Positions 26,465 to 35,322 of a stretch of DNA of 64,000 bases are shown here, piece after piece. The notes below the pieces were generated by a model, which did no database searches, was not told where the DNA came from, and saw only the letters and a list, made by a program, of their open reading frames with translations. Within the stretch, counting starts at the first letter, position 1, and each line of letters opens with the position of its first letter. Source of the stretch: CAVTHW01 sp963734625 (lineage in GTDB: Bacteria > Acidobacteriota > Terriglobia > Bryobacterales > Bryobacteraceae); contig CAVTHW010000003.1 in NCBI GenBank assembly GCA_963734625.1, positions 186,001-250,000 on the forward strand, read 5' to 3'. The translations under genes were made by a program, and so were the position numbers.

Positions 26465-27974
26465 TTTCCTCCCTGCTAAGGCCGTCCAAACCCGCCAGGC
26501 GGTTGGCCAGCGAATTGGTCTGGTCCAGATTCCAGTCGCGCGGCCGCAGCCGAGTTCGCGCGAACTTGCGCGGGTCCTCGCCGACCGCCAGCGTGGCTGA
26601 GTACACCTTATTCCAAATGCAGGGCAGTTCGGGCCGGGCCTCGCAACTGCCGTCCACCCGCGATCCGCCGCACGGCCCGTTGCGCAGTTCCTTGTAGCAC
26701 CAGCGCATGGAGCATCCGGCATAGTTCAAGTGATCCTGTATACAATCTCCGCAACTCACACATCCTAAAGTTGCTTTACGATATACTGATGACAGGCCTA
26801 GAAGCCTGTGCCACACCCCGCCCGGATGGAGCTTCGAAGCGAAGAAGCGCGCGCCGGTGGAATCCTTCGCGATCAGGTGGCGATGGACCAACATGGACAC
26901 CCGCTGATTCAAGGATCGGCGGGGCCGGGCCGGGTCTGTCTGATATGCGCCCGTGCCATCGCTCAGCCCGTCCGCTCCCAGAGGAAAAATGTGGAACTGG
27001 CCGGGGCGCGCGAAAACGACTTCGTCCATCCTCTTGCGCCAGTCCTGGCCCAGTGCCGCGGCGCGGTCGACGATGGTCATGAAGTCCTTGTGAGACAGTC
27101 CGAAGCCGCCGATGTGCGCACCGGCGAAGCCGAGGTCCCGGGCCGCGGCGACCATCAAGGCGGCCCGCTCCAGGCGCTGCGGCTTCTTCTCCGACTCCAG
27201 GCGATGCAGCAGCTCGTCGGAAACGACGCAGCCGGCCAGTTCTCCGGACTGCATCATGCGCGCGATGGTAGCAGTAGGAACGTAGACGTTCGCCAGCACC
27301 GGCACGGGTCCCAGCCCCTCGCGCAGCAGGTACTGCCGCAACTCGTACAGTTTGCGGATATCGAAGCCAAGTTGAGTGACGATAAACTGCGCACCTGCAA
27401 TGAGTTTCAGCTCTAATTTAAAGAGCTGCATCATCAGGTCGGATTCGCGTACTTTGAACGGATTCACCACGGCGCCGGCCAAGAACGCGGCGGGCGCGCT
27501 CCGGACGGCGCGGGGGCCCAGTTTGTACTGGATACCCTCGCGTGCAGCGCGAATCAACTGCAGAATGAGCACCGAGTCCAGGTCGTGGACCGGTTTAGCC
27601 TTACCCTCATAGCCGTCCTTCTGCGCGTCTCCGGTCAGGGCCAGCAGGTTCTCGACGCCCATTCGAGCGAAGGCATGCAGCCGACCCTCCAGAAATGACC
27701 GGTTACCGTCCTTGCCGCTGAGATGGGCAATGGGAGTGAGTCCGCTTGAAAGCACGCAGTCGGCAAAAGCCTCGGGTGGGAGCGCGGGATTGCCGCCGGG
27801 CAGGTCCGTGAGACTGATGATTTTGATGCCGCCGGGCTCGGCTGCGGCGTCCTTTACGAACGTCTCCGCTTCGGCGGCGGTGTGGTCCCGGCCCAGCACC
27901 AATTCCGCGGTATATGCGAACTCGCCCTTGGCGAGCGCCGAGCGCAGGTGGTTGGCGCGGGGCTCCTGGGTCAT
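26448..27974 (-). CDS. metF: Methylenetetrahydrofolate reductase fused to a MetV-like cysteine-rich C-terminal domain
   Basis: 508 residues. Residues 1-300 form the MetF barrel (FAYTAELVLGRD, LALTGDAQKDG, FIVTQLGFDI). The C-terminal part (about 380-500) is the methylene-THF reductase C-terminal/MetV zinc-binding type, with a cysteine cluster CVSCGDC...CSMRWC...CGG and further cysteines. In acetogens MetF and MetV are separate subunits; here they are one chain. No RnfC2- or HdrA-type partner is visible. It overlaps the methyltransferase gene by 17 bases and follows the corrinoid gene by seven. Confidence 0.9.
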   Translation of the reverse strand: MTQEPRANHLRSALAKGEFAYTAELVLGRDHTAAEAETFVKDAAAEPGGIKIISLTDLPGGNPALPPEAFADCVLSSGLTPIAHLSGKDGNRSFLEGRLHAFARMGVENLLALTGDAQKDGYEGKAKPVHDLDSVLILQLIRAAREGIQYKLGPRAVRSAPAAFLAGAVVNPFKVRESDLMMQLFKLELKLIAGAQFIVTQLGFDIRKLYELRQYLLREGLGPVPVLANVYVPTATIARMMQSGELAGCVVSDELLHRLESEKKPQRLERAALMVAAARDLGFAGAHIGGFGLSHKDFMTIVDRAAALGQDWRKRMDEVVFARPGQFHIFPLGADGLSDGTGAYQTDPARPRRSLNQRVSMLVHRHLIAKDSTGARFFASKLHPGGVWHRLLGLSSVYRKATLGCVSCGDCIQDHLNYAGCSMRWCYKELRNGPCGGSRVDGSCEARPELPCIWNKVYSATLAVGEDPRKFARTRLRPRDWNLDQTNSLANRLAGLDGLSREENVNHR

Positions 27975-27981
27975 GGCCGTA

Positions 27982-28611
27982 TTATGCGAACTGGCGGACC
28001 AGGGTCACTGCCACGCTGGCGTCCCGCCCGTAGGCGTCGGCCCCGATCTGGTCGGCGTACTGTTGCGTCACGGGCGCCCCGCCGATCAGGATTTTGACTC
28101 GATCCCGAAGGCCGGCCTTCTCGAACGCCTCGATAACCGCCCTCATCGCCGGCATGGTGACAGTAAGCAGCGCCGAGAGGCAAACGATGTTGACCTTATG
28201 CTGCTCAGCCGCGGCGACGAACTTGTCGGGCGCCACGTCGGCGCCAAGGTCGATGACTTCAAACCCGCCACCCTCGAGCATGGACGCGACCAGGTTCTTG
28301 CCGATGTCGTGCAGGTCGCCCCGGACCGTGCCGATGATGACCCGGCCCACGGGCTGAGCGCCGCGCGCGGCCAGCAGCGGACGGATCAACTCCATCGCCG
28401 CTTTCATGGCGCGCGCCGAGAGCAGAATCTCCGGCACGAAGCACTCGCCGCTAGCGAACCGCGCCCCGATCTCGTCCATGGCCGGAATCATATATTTCGA
28501 AACCAATTCGGCCGGATCGACGCCCTCTGCTATCGCCTCTTTCGTTACGGCAGCGGCGCCCTTGTTGTCGCCTTTCAGCACTGCGTCATACAGTCTTTGA
28601 AAATCAGCCAT
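27982..28611 (-). CDS. Corrinoid (cobalamin-binding) protein, MetH-like cap plus B12 domain
   Basis: 209 residues: helical cap domain (1-85) followed by a Rossmann-like B12 domain with the lower-ligand motif D99-L-H101-DIG, then ALLTVTM and GGAPVT. This is the MtaC/MtbC/MtgC or MetH cobalamin-module class. First gene of the leftward operon with metF, the pterin methyltransferase and folD. No MttB-type substrate methyltransferase and no RamA/RACE reactivase are in the window, so the methyl donor or acceptor could be the homocysteine methyltransferase at 18934. Confidence 0.92.
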   Translation of the reverse strand: MADFQRLYDAVLKGDNKGAAAVTKEAIAEGVDPAELVSKYMIPAMDEIGARFASGECFVPEILLSARAMKAAMELIRPLLAARGAQPVGRVIIGTVRGDLHDIGKNLVASMLEGGGFEVIDLGADVAPDKFVAAAEQHKVNIVCLSALLTVTMPAMRAVIEAFEKAGLRDRVKILIGGAPVTQQYADQIGADAYGRDASVAVTLVRQFA

Positions 28612-28666
28612 TCGCTCATTGTACCCGCATGACGACGCCGCTGAGGGACTGCAAGCGTATGCCCAC

Positions 28667-28713
28667 GTGGGGTCAGGCTTTCACCCTGCCGCCGGCTTTT
28701 GAGCCGGCGTTTC
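28667..28713. repeat. Double-hairpin intergenic repeat, family A
   Basis: 47 bases starting GTGGGGTCAGG, with stems CAGG/CCTG and GCCGGC/GCCGGC (loop TTTTGA). It differs from the copy at 62544-62590 at only two positions, and these change both partners of one base pair (A-T to G-C). It lies in the divergent region between the corrinoid and symporter genes. Confidence 0.8.
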
Positions 28714-28821
28714 TCTGGGCTCTCGCCAGACGCCGGGCCAAAGCCCCGCGGCGACCAGTGGGGCTGGCCGTTGTGATAGACTGAACCGTTTTACAGACAC
28801 GCCATTTCGGCAAGGTGCTGC

Positions 28822-30471
28822 GTGACACTCACGTTTGTTGACTACACGATTCTGGTCGTTTACTTCGGGTTTGTGATCGGTATCGGCTGGCTGTTGCACC
28901 GCAAGGTGTCAACCAGCGCGGACTTCCTGACCTCGGCCCACTCGGTTCCGCTGTGGATCACCAGCCTGGCTTTCGTCGCGGCGAACCTCGGAGCGCAGGA
29001 ACTGATCGGGATGTGCGCCTCGGGCGCCAAGTACGGCATCATGACCTTCCACTTCTACTGGGTCGGGGCGATTCCGGCCATGCTGTTCGTGGGCGTTTTC
29101 ATGATGCCGTTCTATTACGGCAGCAAAGCGCGCTCGGTTCCCGAGTACCTCAAATTGCGCTTCGACGAGAAGACCCGGGCCTTCAACGCCGTGAGCTTCG
29201 CCGCCATGACGGTGTTCAGCTCGGGCATCTCCATGTACGCGCTGGGACTGCTGTTTGAACTGGTCTTGGGCTGGAGTTTCACAGCGTCCGTGCTGCTGTC
29301 GGCGGCGATCGTGCTGGTGTATACCTTCCTGGGCGGCCTGACCAGCGCCATCTACAACGAAGTGCTTCAGTTCTTCCTGATCGTGATAGGTTTCACGCCG
29401 CTGTCGATTATGGCGGTGGCCAAAGCCGGCGGCTGGGAAGGGATGTCGTCGCGGCTGCCCGCGGTGATGACCCACACCTGGCAGTACACGGCCCACCCTT
29501 CGCAGAACCCGATGGGAGTCGAAGCCTTCGGGATGATAGCCGGGCTAGGCTTCGTCCTGTCATTCGGCTACTGGTGCACGGACTACCTGGTGGTGCAGCG
29601 CGCAATGGCGGCCAAGTCGATGACCGACGCGCGCCTGACGCCGGTCATGGGCGCCTTTCCGAAGATGATTATGCCCCTGATCGTGATCGTTCCCGGTATC
29701 GCGGCGATGGCGTTGACCCATATGGGCCTGGGATACTCGCTCCCGCCCAAGGGTGACAGTTACAATTACGACCTCGCGCTGACCACCCTGATGGCGCAGT
29801 TCTATCCGTCGGGGCTGCTGGGAGTGGGGCTGACCGGGCTGATGGCCTCGTTCATGTCGGGCATGGCGGGCAACGTGACCGCCTTCAACACGGTCTGGAC
29901 CTACGACATCTATCAGGGCTATATCCGGAAGTCGGCGCCCGATTCGCACTACTTGTGGATGGGTCGGATGGCGACCCTGTTCGGCGTGGCGCTATCGGTC
30001 GGGGCGGCCTACCTGGCGGCGCGCTACAACAACATAATGGACCTGCTGCAGTTGGTGTTCGGCTTCGTGAACGCACCCCTGCTGGCCACCTTCCTGCTCG
30101 GGATGTTCTGGAAGCGGTCGACCGGCCACGGGGCGTTCAGCGGACTGGCGGCGGGGACGTCGGCGGCGGCGCTGGCCCACGGCCTGACGGTCGCCGAGGG
30201 CAAGGGCGGCTGGCTGGCGAACCTCTATCAGTTTCCCTCCACCATGGCCCAAAACTTCTGGATCGCCATCTGCGCTTTCAGCGCCTGCTTCGCAGTATCG
30301 GTTCTGGTGAGTCTCATGACCCGGCCCAAGCGGGAGGAAGATCTCCGTGGCCTGGTCTACGGTCTGACCAAACTGCCGTCGGAGGAAGGCGTAGTCTGGT
30401 ATCGGAGACCCTGGGTGGTCGCGGTCATCGCCGGGGTCGCGTGCATACTGCTTAACTTCCTGTTCTGGTAA
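28822..30471 (+). CDS. Sodium:solute symporter (SSS family)
   Basis: 549 residues with about 13-14 membrane segments, the first beginning DYTILVVYFGFVIGIGWLL. SSS features include ADFLTSAHSVPLWITSLAFVAANLG in helix 2, YTFLGGLTSAIYNEVLQFFL, and GLTGLMASFMSGMAGNVTAFNTVWTYD. Substrate (sugar, organic acid or other) cannot be assigned. GTG start at 28822. A 61-residue two-helix protein follows six bases after the stop and may be an accessory. Transcribed away from the corrinoid operon. Confidence 0.92.
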   Translation: MTLTFVDYTILVVYFGFVIGIGWLLHRKVSTSADFLTSAHSVPLWITSLAFVAANLGAQELIGMCASGAKYGIMTFHFYWVGAIPAMLFVGVFMMPFYYGSKARSVPEYLKLRFDEKTRAFNAVSFAAMTVFSSGISMYALGLLFELVLGWSFTASVLLSAAIVLVYTFLGGLTSAIYNEVLQFFLIVIGFTPLSIMAVAKAGGWEGMSSRLPAVMTHTWQYTAHPSQNPMGVEAFGMIAGLGFVLSFGYWCTDYLVVQRAMAAKSMTDARLTPVMGAFPKMIMPLIVIVPGIAAMALTHMGLGYSLPPKGDSYNYDLALTTLMAQFYPSGLLGVGLTGLMASFMSGMAGNVTAFNTVWTYDIYQGYIRKSAPDSHYLWMGRMATLFGVALSVGAAYLAARYNNIMDLLQLVFGFVNAPLLATFLLGMFWKRSTGHGAFSGLAAGTSAAALAHGLTVAEGKGGWLANLYQFPSTMAQNFWIAICAFSACFAVSVLVSLMTRPKREEDLRGLVYGLTKLPSEEGVVWYRRPWVVAVIAGVACILLNFLFW

Positions 30472-30476
30472 AGCTT

Positions 30477-30662
30477 ATGTGGGATCTGCGCACACCTTCC
30501 GGTTGGTTCTTCGTATTCCTGGGGATTACCCTTTGCCTGACGGGCGCGCTGGCCCCCGGCTGGCGCGCGCCGCTGACCCAGGCCAATGTCAACCTGTACG
30601 TGGGACTCTCGGCGCTGGCGTTCGGAGCGATCCTGCTCTGGCTGGCTCGGCGCGCTTCATAA
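30477..30662 (+). CDS. Small two-helix membrane protein linked to the symporter
   Basis: 61 residues: two hydrophobic segments (about 9-26 and 40-57) separated by a short loop, ending in basic residues. It begins six bases after the symporter stop, so it is cotranscribed. Its end overlaps the converging glycosyltransferase gene by six bases. Not a named family I recognise; a symporter accessory role is inferred from position only. Confidence 0.65.
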   Translation: MWDLRTPSGWFFVFLGITLCLTGALAPGWRAPLTQANVNLYVGLSALAFGAILLWLARRAS

Positions 30663-31985
30663 CTCCCGCCCGGTGACCTCCACCTTACCCTTGTGCCAGA
30701 GGTTCGTCCAGGAATAGTGGATCAAACCGAAGATGAACGAGAATCCGTTATAGAGGTGGTAGAGAATATGGAACGGCAAGGCCGCCAGGGCGAAGAAGCG
30801 GCCGCGCTTGGCCGCCAGAAAAAGGTAGAAGCGGTTATTCAAAATCACAATCAGCGCGCCCACCATGAAGAAGGCGAAGATCCAATAGTGATAGGGCAGG
30901 TGCATCACCATGTAAATGGTGGCCGCAAGTATGTAGAGTCCGACGATGATCTCCGAGATCCGGTGCATCCGTCCCCCGACCGGGCCATATCGGTGGCGCA
31001 GCAAGAGCAGCAGGCAGCCCAATAGCAGCGGTGGCAGGATGTTCCTCATCCGATATCGGATCGCCAGCCAGACGATGAGCCCGACAATAGCGCCTATCGT
31101 CACCAGAACCGCCGGCGAGCGAGGGCCGGAAGCAAATTCCAGCCAGTACCTCGAGAGCAGTAGGATCAGCAGAGCCAGCAGCGGCGTCAGGAAGTAGCCT
31201 CCCCAGTAGATGGCGGCGGCGGTGGTCACGAACAACAGCATGAACGCCAGAGCCACGCTCACGCGCTGGCTTAGTTCCAGGTTCAGGTCGTTGGGCATGT
31301 AGCGATCGCGCAGAATCAGTTCGGTCCAGGGAATGCCGCGATCCAGAACGTCGGTCTTAAGCAGTCCCCAGAAGGTCCAGCGCTTCAGGTGGGTTACCAG
31401 GAGGTCCTTGTCCAGGATGACCTTCCGGCCGGCGTTGCGCAGGCGGTACCCTAACTCGATGTCCTCGATGGCGGGGCGGGAGTAGGACTCGTCGAATCCC
31501 GCGTGCTGGAAGAATACGTCGCGGCGAATGGCCCCGCAGCCGCTCCAAAAAGTGCAGGCATCCCGCTTTCCGTGCTGGTGGACATAGCAGTGCATCAGAT
31601 TCTTGTACTGCGAAAGGAAATCACCGGAGCCGGGGGCGGTATCGTAGGAACCGATCACGGCGTCCAGGCCGGGATCGTCTTCGTAGTTCTGCCGCACGCG
31701 CGCCAGTGTGTCGGGATGAAGGCAGACGTCCGAATCGAGGAAGAAGAGGATGTCGCCTTTCGCCGCGCGAGCCCCCAGGTTGCGGGCGTGCGCGGGACCG
31801 GTGCGGCCTTGCGTGGAAAGCACCTGGGCGCCCCACCGCCGGGCAACATCGGCCGAGCCGTCCGTGGAGCCGTCGTCGACAACAATGCACTCCAGCGGCG
31901 CCTCAGTCGAAGCGGCCAGGCGCGCCAGCGATACCTCCAGGTGCTCAGACGCATTGTACGCGGGGATGATGACCGATATCCGCAT
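30657..31985 (-). CDS. Family 2 glycosyltransferase with C-terminal membrane domain
   Basis: 442 residues. GT-A domain (1-230): ISVIIPAYNASEHL, VVDDGSTDGS, DILFFLDSDVCL (DxD-type metal site), SGCGAIRRDVF and the ED acid region AIEDIELGYRLRNAG. The second half (about 240-430) has six or more membrane segments, so the enzyme acts at the cytoplasmic face of the inner membrane. Donor and acceptor unknown. Stands alone between convergent and divergent neighbours. Confidence 0.9.
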   Translation of the reverse strand: MRISVIIPAYNASEHLEVSLARLAASTEAPLECIVVDDGSTDGSADVARRWGAQVLSTQGRTGPAHARNLGARAAKGDILFFLDSDVCLHPDTLARVRQNYEDDPGLDAVIGSYDTAPGSGDFLSQYKNLMHCYVHQHGKRDACTFWSGCGAIRRDVFFQHAGFDESYSRPAIEDIELGYRLRNAGRKVILDKDLLVTHLKRWTFWGLLKTDVLDRGIPWTELILRDRYMPNDLNLELSQRVSVALAFMLLFVTTAAAIYWGGYFLTPLLALLILLLSRYWLEFASGPRSPAVLVTIGAIVGLIVWLAIRYRMRNILPPLLLGCLLLLLRHRYGPVGGRMHRISEIIVGLYILAATIYMVMHLPYHYWIFAFFMVGALIVILNNRFYLFLAAKRGRFFALAALPFHILYHLYNGFSFIFGLIHYSWTNLWHKGKVEVTGREL

Positions 31986-32068
31986 TGAACCGAGTCTCCA
32001 ATTCTACTGCCTCTGGCAAAGGACCGTGCGCGCTTGTCTGGGGCCGGCTCTAGCCGGATAATGATCCC

Positions 32069-32722
32069 ATGGCATACAGATGTCTCGTCTCGCTTCTCGG
32101 CGCGGCCCTTTGGGCGGCGGCTGGAGTTTCCATGGCGCAGGACGCCCCGCCCGCCGAATGGCGTTCGCTATTCGACGGCAAGTCCCTGGCCGGCTGGAAA
32201 GAAACGCCGTTTATAGCCAAAGGCAAGGTCACCGTCCAGGACGGGTCCATCACTTTGGGGACCGGCTTTATGACCGGCATCAACTGGACCAAGGATTTTC
32301 CCAAGGCCAATTATGAGGTGCGCTATGAAGCCGCGCGGCTTCAGGGAAGCGATTTCTTCGCCGCCCTCACGTTTCCGGTCCACGACTCGTATTGCACCTG
32401 GATTCTGGGTGGCTGGGGCGGAATGCTGGTGGGCTTGTCCAGCCTGGACACGATGGACGCCTCGGAGAACGAGACCACGGTGATGCACCTGTTCAACCGG
32501 GGTCAGTGGTATTCGCTTCGCCTGCAGGTGACCGACTCCCAGATCGACGCCTGGATCGACGACGAGCAGGTTATAAGTGTCAACATCGTGGGACGCGAGG
32601 TCAGCCTGCGTCCCGGCGAAATCGAAAAATCCGTGCCCCTCGGCTTCGCGTCATTCGGCACAACCGGAGCTTTGCGCAAAATCGAATACCGTCTCCTGCC
32701 CGCCGCCGAAGCCAAGCCGTAG
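32069..32722 (+). CDS. Secreted DUF1080 (3-keto-disaccharide hydrolase-like) protein
   Basis: 217 residues with a signal peptide (1-23, cleavage near SMAQD) and a DUF1080 concanavalin-like beta-sandwich: WRSLFDGKSLAGWKE, FTDLTFPVHDSY-like core, WILGGWGG, WYSLRLQVTDSQIDAWIDDEQV. Members bind or hydrolyse (3-keto) glycosides and are expanded in Acidobacteria and Planctomycetes. It could act with periplasmic Gfo/Idh oxidoreductases such as that at 22305, but it is not in an operon with one. Confidence 0.85.
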   Translation: MAYRCLVSLLGAALWAAAGVSMAQDAPPAEWRSLFDGKSLAGWKETPFIAKGKVTVQDGSITLGTGFMTGINWTKDFPKANYEVRYEAARLQGSDFFAALTFPVHDSYCTWILGGWGGMLVGLSSLDTMDASENETTVMHLFNRGQWYSLRLQVTDSQIDAWIDDEQVISVNIVGREVSLRPGEIEKSVPLGFASFGTTGALRKIEYRLLPAAEAKP

Positions 32723-32750
32723 CTTGCACTCTGAGGATGTGGGCTCGGTT

Positions 32751-32798
32751 GTGGAGTGGGCCGCCAGGCCCGCAATGCCGGCGGCCTCGCCGGCAGAA
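32751..32798. repeat. Double-hairpin intergenic repeat, family B
   Basis: 48 bases starting GTGGAG, with stems GTGGGCC/GGCCCGC (loop GCCA) and CCGGCG/CGCCGG. The copy at 62618-62665 keeps both loops and spacing but has compensating base-pair changes in the stems. It lies between convergent DUF1080 and thrB genes. Confidence 0.8.
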
Positions 32799-32822
32799 GT
32801 AGCTTCAGGTTGCCCCTTAGCC

Positions 32823-33725
32823 TCAGTCCTCTTCGCACTCGCAGCCGCGATCGGCGATTTCGGTCAGTAGCGTCTCGGAATCGTGCCCGTGGATTCGAAA
32901 GACCTGGCGCACCAGATCGCAGACGGGTTCATAACCCCGCTCGTAGAATACCAGCACCGAAGGCCCCGCCCCGCTTAGCGCGCAACCCAGCAACCCCGGC
33001 GCGCGCAGCTTCAGGATCTCCTCCAGGCCGGGCACCAGCGCCAGCCGGTAGGGCTGGTGAAGGCGGTCTTCCAGCGCGGTGGGGAAGGCGTGGGCCGAGC
33101 CCGTGGCCAGCGCGGCAATCAGCAGCGCGGAGCGCTGAACGTTGAAGATGGCGTCCTGCCGCGAATAGGTGTCGGGCAGCACCCCTCGCGCCTGTACGGT
33201 TGGAAGAACGAAGTCGGGCACCACCACCGCCACGCCGAAGCGCTCAGGCAGTTCCAGGCGCACGGCTCGCGCCACGCCTCCGGAATCGATGGCGCTGGCG
33301 ACGATCGAACCCAGCACGCACGCCGCTACATTGTCCGGATGCCCTTCTATGCGCGCGGCCTCGTCCAGAATGCGCAGCGGCTTCCAGTTCAGGCCAAGCA
33401 GACGGTCGGCGATCAGCACGCCGGCGGTAAGAGCGGCTGCACTCGAACCGAGGCCCTTGCCGACGGGAATCTGGTTATCGATGATCAGTTCGATGGGAGG
33501 AAGCTGGCCGCCGGTGTCCAGCGCCACCGCCAGCGCCGTCTGCCAGATGAGGTTGTCCTGTCCCGTCGAGATCTGATCGGCGTCGCGGCCGGTCGCCTGG
33601 ATTGAGAGGGCGCTGCTCGGGCGGAAGCGGCACTCGAGATGGATGTCCAGCGCCAGGCCCAGAGCGTCGAAGCCGGGCCCCAGGTTAGCGCTCGATGCCG
33701 GCACGCGCAGTTTAGTCCAGGACAT
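32823..33725 (-). CDS. thrB: Homoserine kinase (ThrB, GHMP family)
   Basis: 300 residues. N-terminal KLRVPASSANLGPGFDALGLAL, GHMP phosphate loop PVGKGLGSSAAA (87-98), RIEGHPDNVAA and C-terminal GCALSGAGPSVLVF are all diagnostic. It phosphorylates homoserine in threonine biosynthesis. It starts three bases after the oxidoreductase gene and is probably cotranscribed with it, although the functions are not obviously linked. The usual neighbours thrA and thrC are not in the window. Confidence 0.95.
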   Translation of the reverse strand: MSWTKLRVPASSANLGPGFDALGLALDIHLECRFRPSSALSIQATGRDADQISTGQDNLIWQTALAVALDTGGQLPPIELIIDNQIPVGKGLGSSAAALTAGVLIADRLLGLNWKPLRILDEAARIEGHPDNVAACVLGSIVASAIDSGGVARAVRLELPERFGVAVVVPDFVLPTVQARGVLPDTYSRQDAIFNVQRSALLIAALATGSAHAFPTALEDRLHQPYRLALVPGLEEILKLRAPGLLGCALSGAGPSVLVFYERGYEPVCDLVRQVFRIHGHDSETLLTEIADRGCECEED

Positions 33726-33728
33726 ACG

Positions 33729-34754
33729 CTAGCTGGCCAGGCCTCCCATTTCGACCACGCGGCCTTCGCGGCAGGCCTGATAAACGGACACTACGAACTC
33801 CAGCGCCTGGTAGCCCTCTTCGCCCGCGATCAGCGGCTTGCGGCCGGTGCGGATCGCCTCGCCGAAGTCCAGGAACTGCCGCTCGAAAGGCTCCAGGGCA
33901 ATGGCCATCGGGTCGGAGGCGCCGGATTCGACATTGCGCATCAGGGGCGGGGGATCGCCCGAGTCGTCTTCCACGTCCCAACGCGTCAGCTTATCGCCGG
34001 TTATGACCGCGCTCCCCTTGGAGCCGTGGATCTCGATGCGCTCGGGATAGCCGGGCCACATCGCGGTGGAGGCCTGTATGACGCCCGTCGCGCCGCTGGC
34101 GTACTCGACCACCGCCGAGATCACGTCCTCCGACTCGATCTTATGCCGCGCGCCCAACTGCCAGAAGCCGGCGACGCGCCGCGCCGGGCCGGCCAGCCAC
34201 AGCAGTAAGTCCACTTGATGCACTGCTTGATTGATGAGCGCGCCACCGCCCTCTACGGCCCAGCTTCCCTTGATAGGCCGCGAGTAATACTCCGGCGAGC
34301 GGTACCATTTCACGTAGGCGTCCGCCTGGATGATCTTGCCCAGGCGCCCCGCCGCGATGGCCTTGGAAAGAAACAAACTGGCGTCGTCGAAGCGGTGCTG
34401 GCTGACCACCCCCAGCCGGATGCCTGCGTGGCGTGCGACGTCGATCATCGCGCGGGCGGCGGCCAGGTTCGTGGCCATCGGCTTCTGCACCTGGATCGGC
34501 TTGCGCGCCTCGGCGCAGGCCTCAACCGCTTGCAGCCGGAAATCCGGGAAGGTGCACAGATCGACATAATCCACCTTGGGGTGACGGCAGACGTCCTTGT
34601 AGGACGCGACGAACTCCGCCCCGCACTCTGCGGCGAATCCGCGGCCGGCCTGCTCGTTGATATCCGTGCAAACGGTCACCTCGTAGCCGATATTCCGGTA
34701 CGCCAGGGCGTGTTTGCGCGCAATTGCGCCAGAGCCAACGATTCCAACTCTCAC
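33729..34754 (-). CDS. Gfo/Idh/MocA-family oxidoreductase (cytoplasmic)
   Basis: 341 residues. NAD-binding VGIVGSGAIARKHALAY, the QKPMATN version of the EKP motif, and the C-terminal domain GGGALINQAVHQVDLLLWLAG with the family's active-site histidine. No signal peptide, unlike the homologue at 22305. GTG start at 34752-34754 is supported by GAGGAGG seven bases upstream. Substrate unknown, probably a sugar or inositol derivative. First gene of a pair with thrB. Confidence 0.9.
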   Translation of the reverse strand: MRVGIVGSGAIARKHALAYRNIGYEVTVCTDINEQAGRGFAAECGAEFVASYKDVCRHPKVDYVDLCTFPDFRLQAVEACAEARKPIQVQKPMATNLAAARAMIDVARHAGIRLGVVSQHRFDDASLFLSKAIAAGRLGKIIQADAYVKWYRSPEYYSRPIKGSWAVEGGGALINQAVHQVDLLLWLAGPARRVAGFWQLGARHKIESEDVISAVVEYASGATGVIQASTAMWPGYPERIEIHGSKGSAVITGDKLTRWDVEDDSGDPPPLMRNVESGASDPMAIALEPFERQFLDFGEAIRTGRKPLIAGEEGYQALEFVVSVYQACREGRVVEMGGLAS

Positions 34755-34836
34755 AGGTGATCCTCCTCGTTGTGAACTTCGAAGTATAACGTAGTCGGTG
34801 TGCTATTCTCGAAGTGTTCCGCAGTCCCCCCACCGC

Positions 34837-34912
34837 GGGCCGGTAGCTCAGACGGTAGAGCATCTGCCTTTTAAGCAGAGGGTCGCGGGTTCGAGTCCCG
34901 CCCGGCTCACCA
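34837..34912 (+). tRNA. tRNA-Lys (anticodon TTT)
   Basis: A complete cloverleaf: acceptor GGGCCGG/CCGGCTC, D-arm GCTCAGACGGTAGAGC, anticodon loop CTTTTAA with anticodon TTT, T-arm GCGGG-TTCGAGT-CCCGC, discriminator A and encoded CCA. The 3' part is repeated 2,564 bases downstream at 37446, marking it as a probable integration site. Confidence 0.97.
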
Positions 34913-34944
34913 GTTGATTTTAGAGTAGTTAAGTGGATGGCAGG
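34882..34944. repeat. Direct repeat (att-like), copy 1, in tRNA-Lys 3' end
   Basis: 63 bases covering the T-arm, acceptor end and 32 bases beyond the CCA. It matches 37446-37508 at 57 of 63 positions, with an uninterrupted 27-base identity across the acceptor stem, CCA and the following bases. Typical of attL/attR at tyrosine-recombinase integration sites. Confidence 0.8.
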
Positions 34945-35322
34945 GGCGCCGAAAATGGCCTCGGGGGATACGGCGGGGGATACTCCTGCTTTTGTGGGAG
35001 GGGCGGCCCCAACGGGCTCACGGTGTGATGGCACGATGACGGCACCACCATGCACCATGCACCACAGGCGTAGGCTGCAGGCACAGGGCCAAGCCGGGCC
35101 AGGGCCAGTAGCGCGAATGCACAGAATGGTGCTACCCACAAGCTCCAACCTCCTGCAGAATTCGCGCGACGGTGCCACAAATCAACCCGCAAGCGAGAAC
35201 CGGCTGGGAAGGACCCGAGGGCCGGCGGGATGAGTTGACCCGCCGCCTCAGACCCCTCTCTTCGTGTCGGCAGCGAGCACCCGGGTTTGCCGAGCCGCCA
35301 GCGCGAGCGAGAGGTGAGAGCG
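34945..35322. other. No supported gene between the att-like repeat and the lectin gene
   Basis: Frames are open on both strands but their translations are Arg/Pro/Ser-rich and resemble no family. I see no promoter or strong hairpin. It could be a decayed part of the island. Confidence 0.5.

Noticed and set aside
28612..28821. Cobalamin riboswitch upstream of the corrinoid operon
   Set aside because: Only 55 bases separate the start from the hairpin repeat, too short for the element, and no B12-box-like sequence is seen.
34522..35178. Leftward frame containing STGEPGGTRTRDPL
   Set aside because: This peptide is the antisense translation of the tRNA-Lys 3' end and recurs as an annotation artefact in many genomes; the same appears at 37143-37580 over the second repeat copy.
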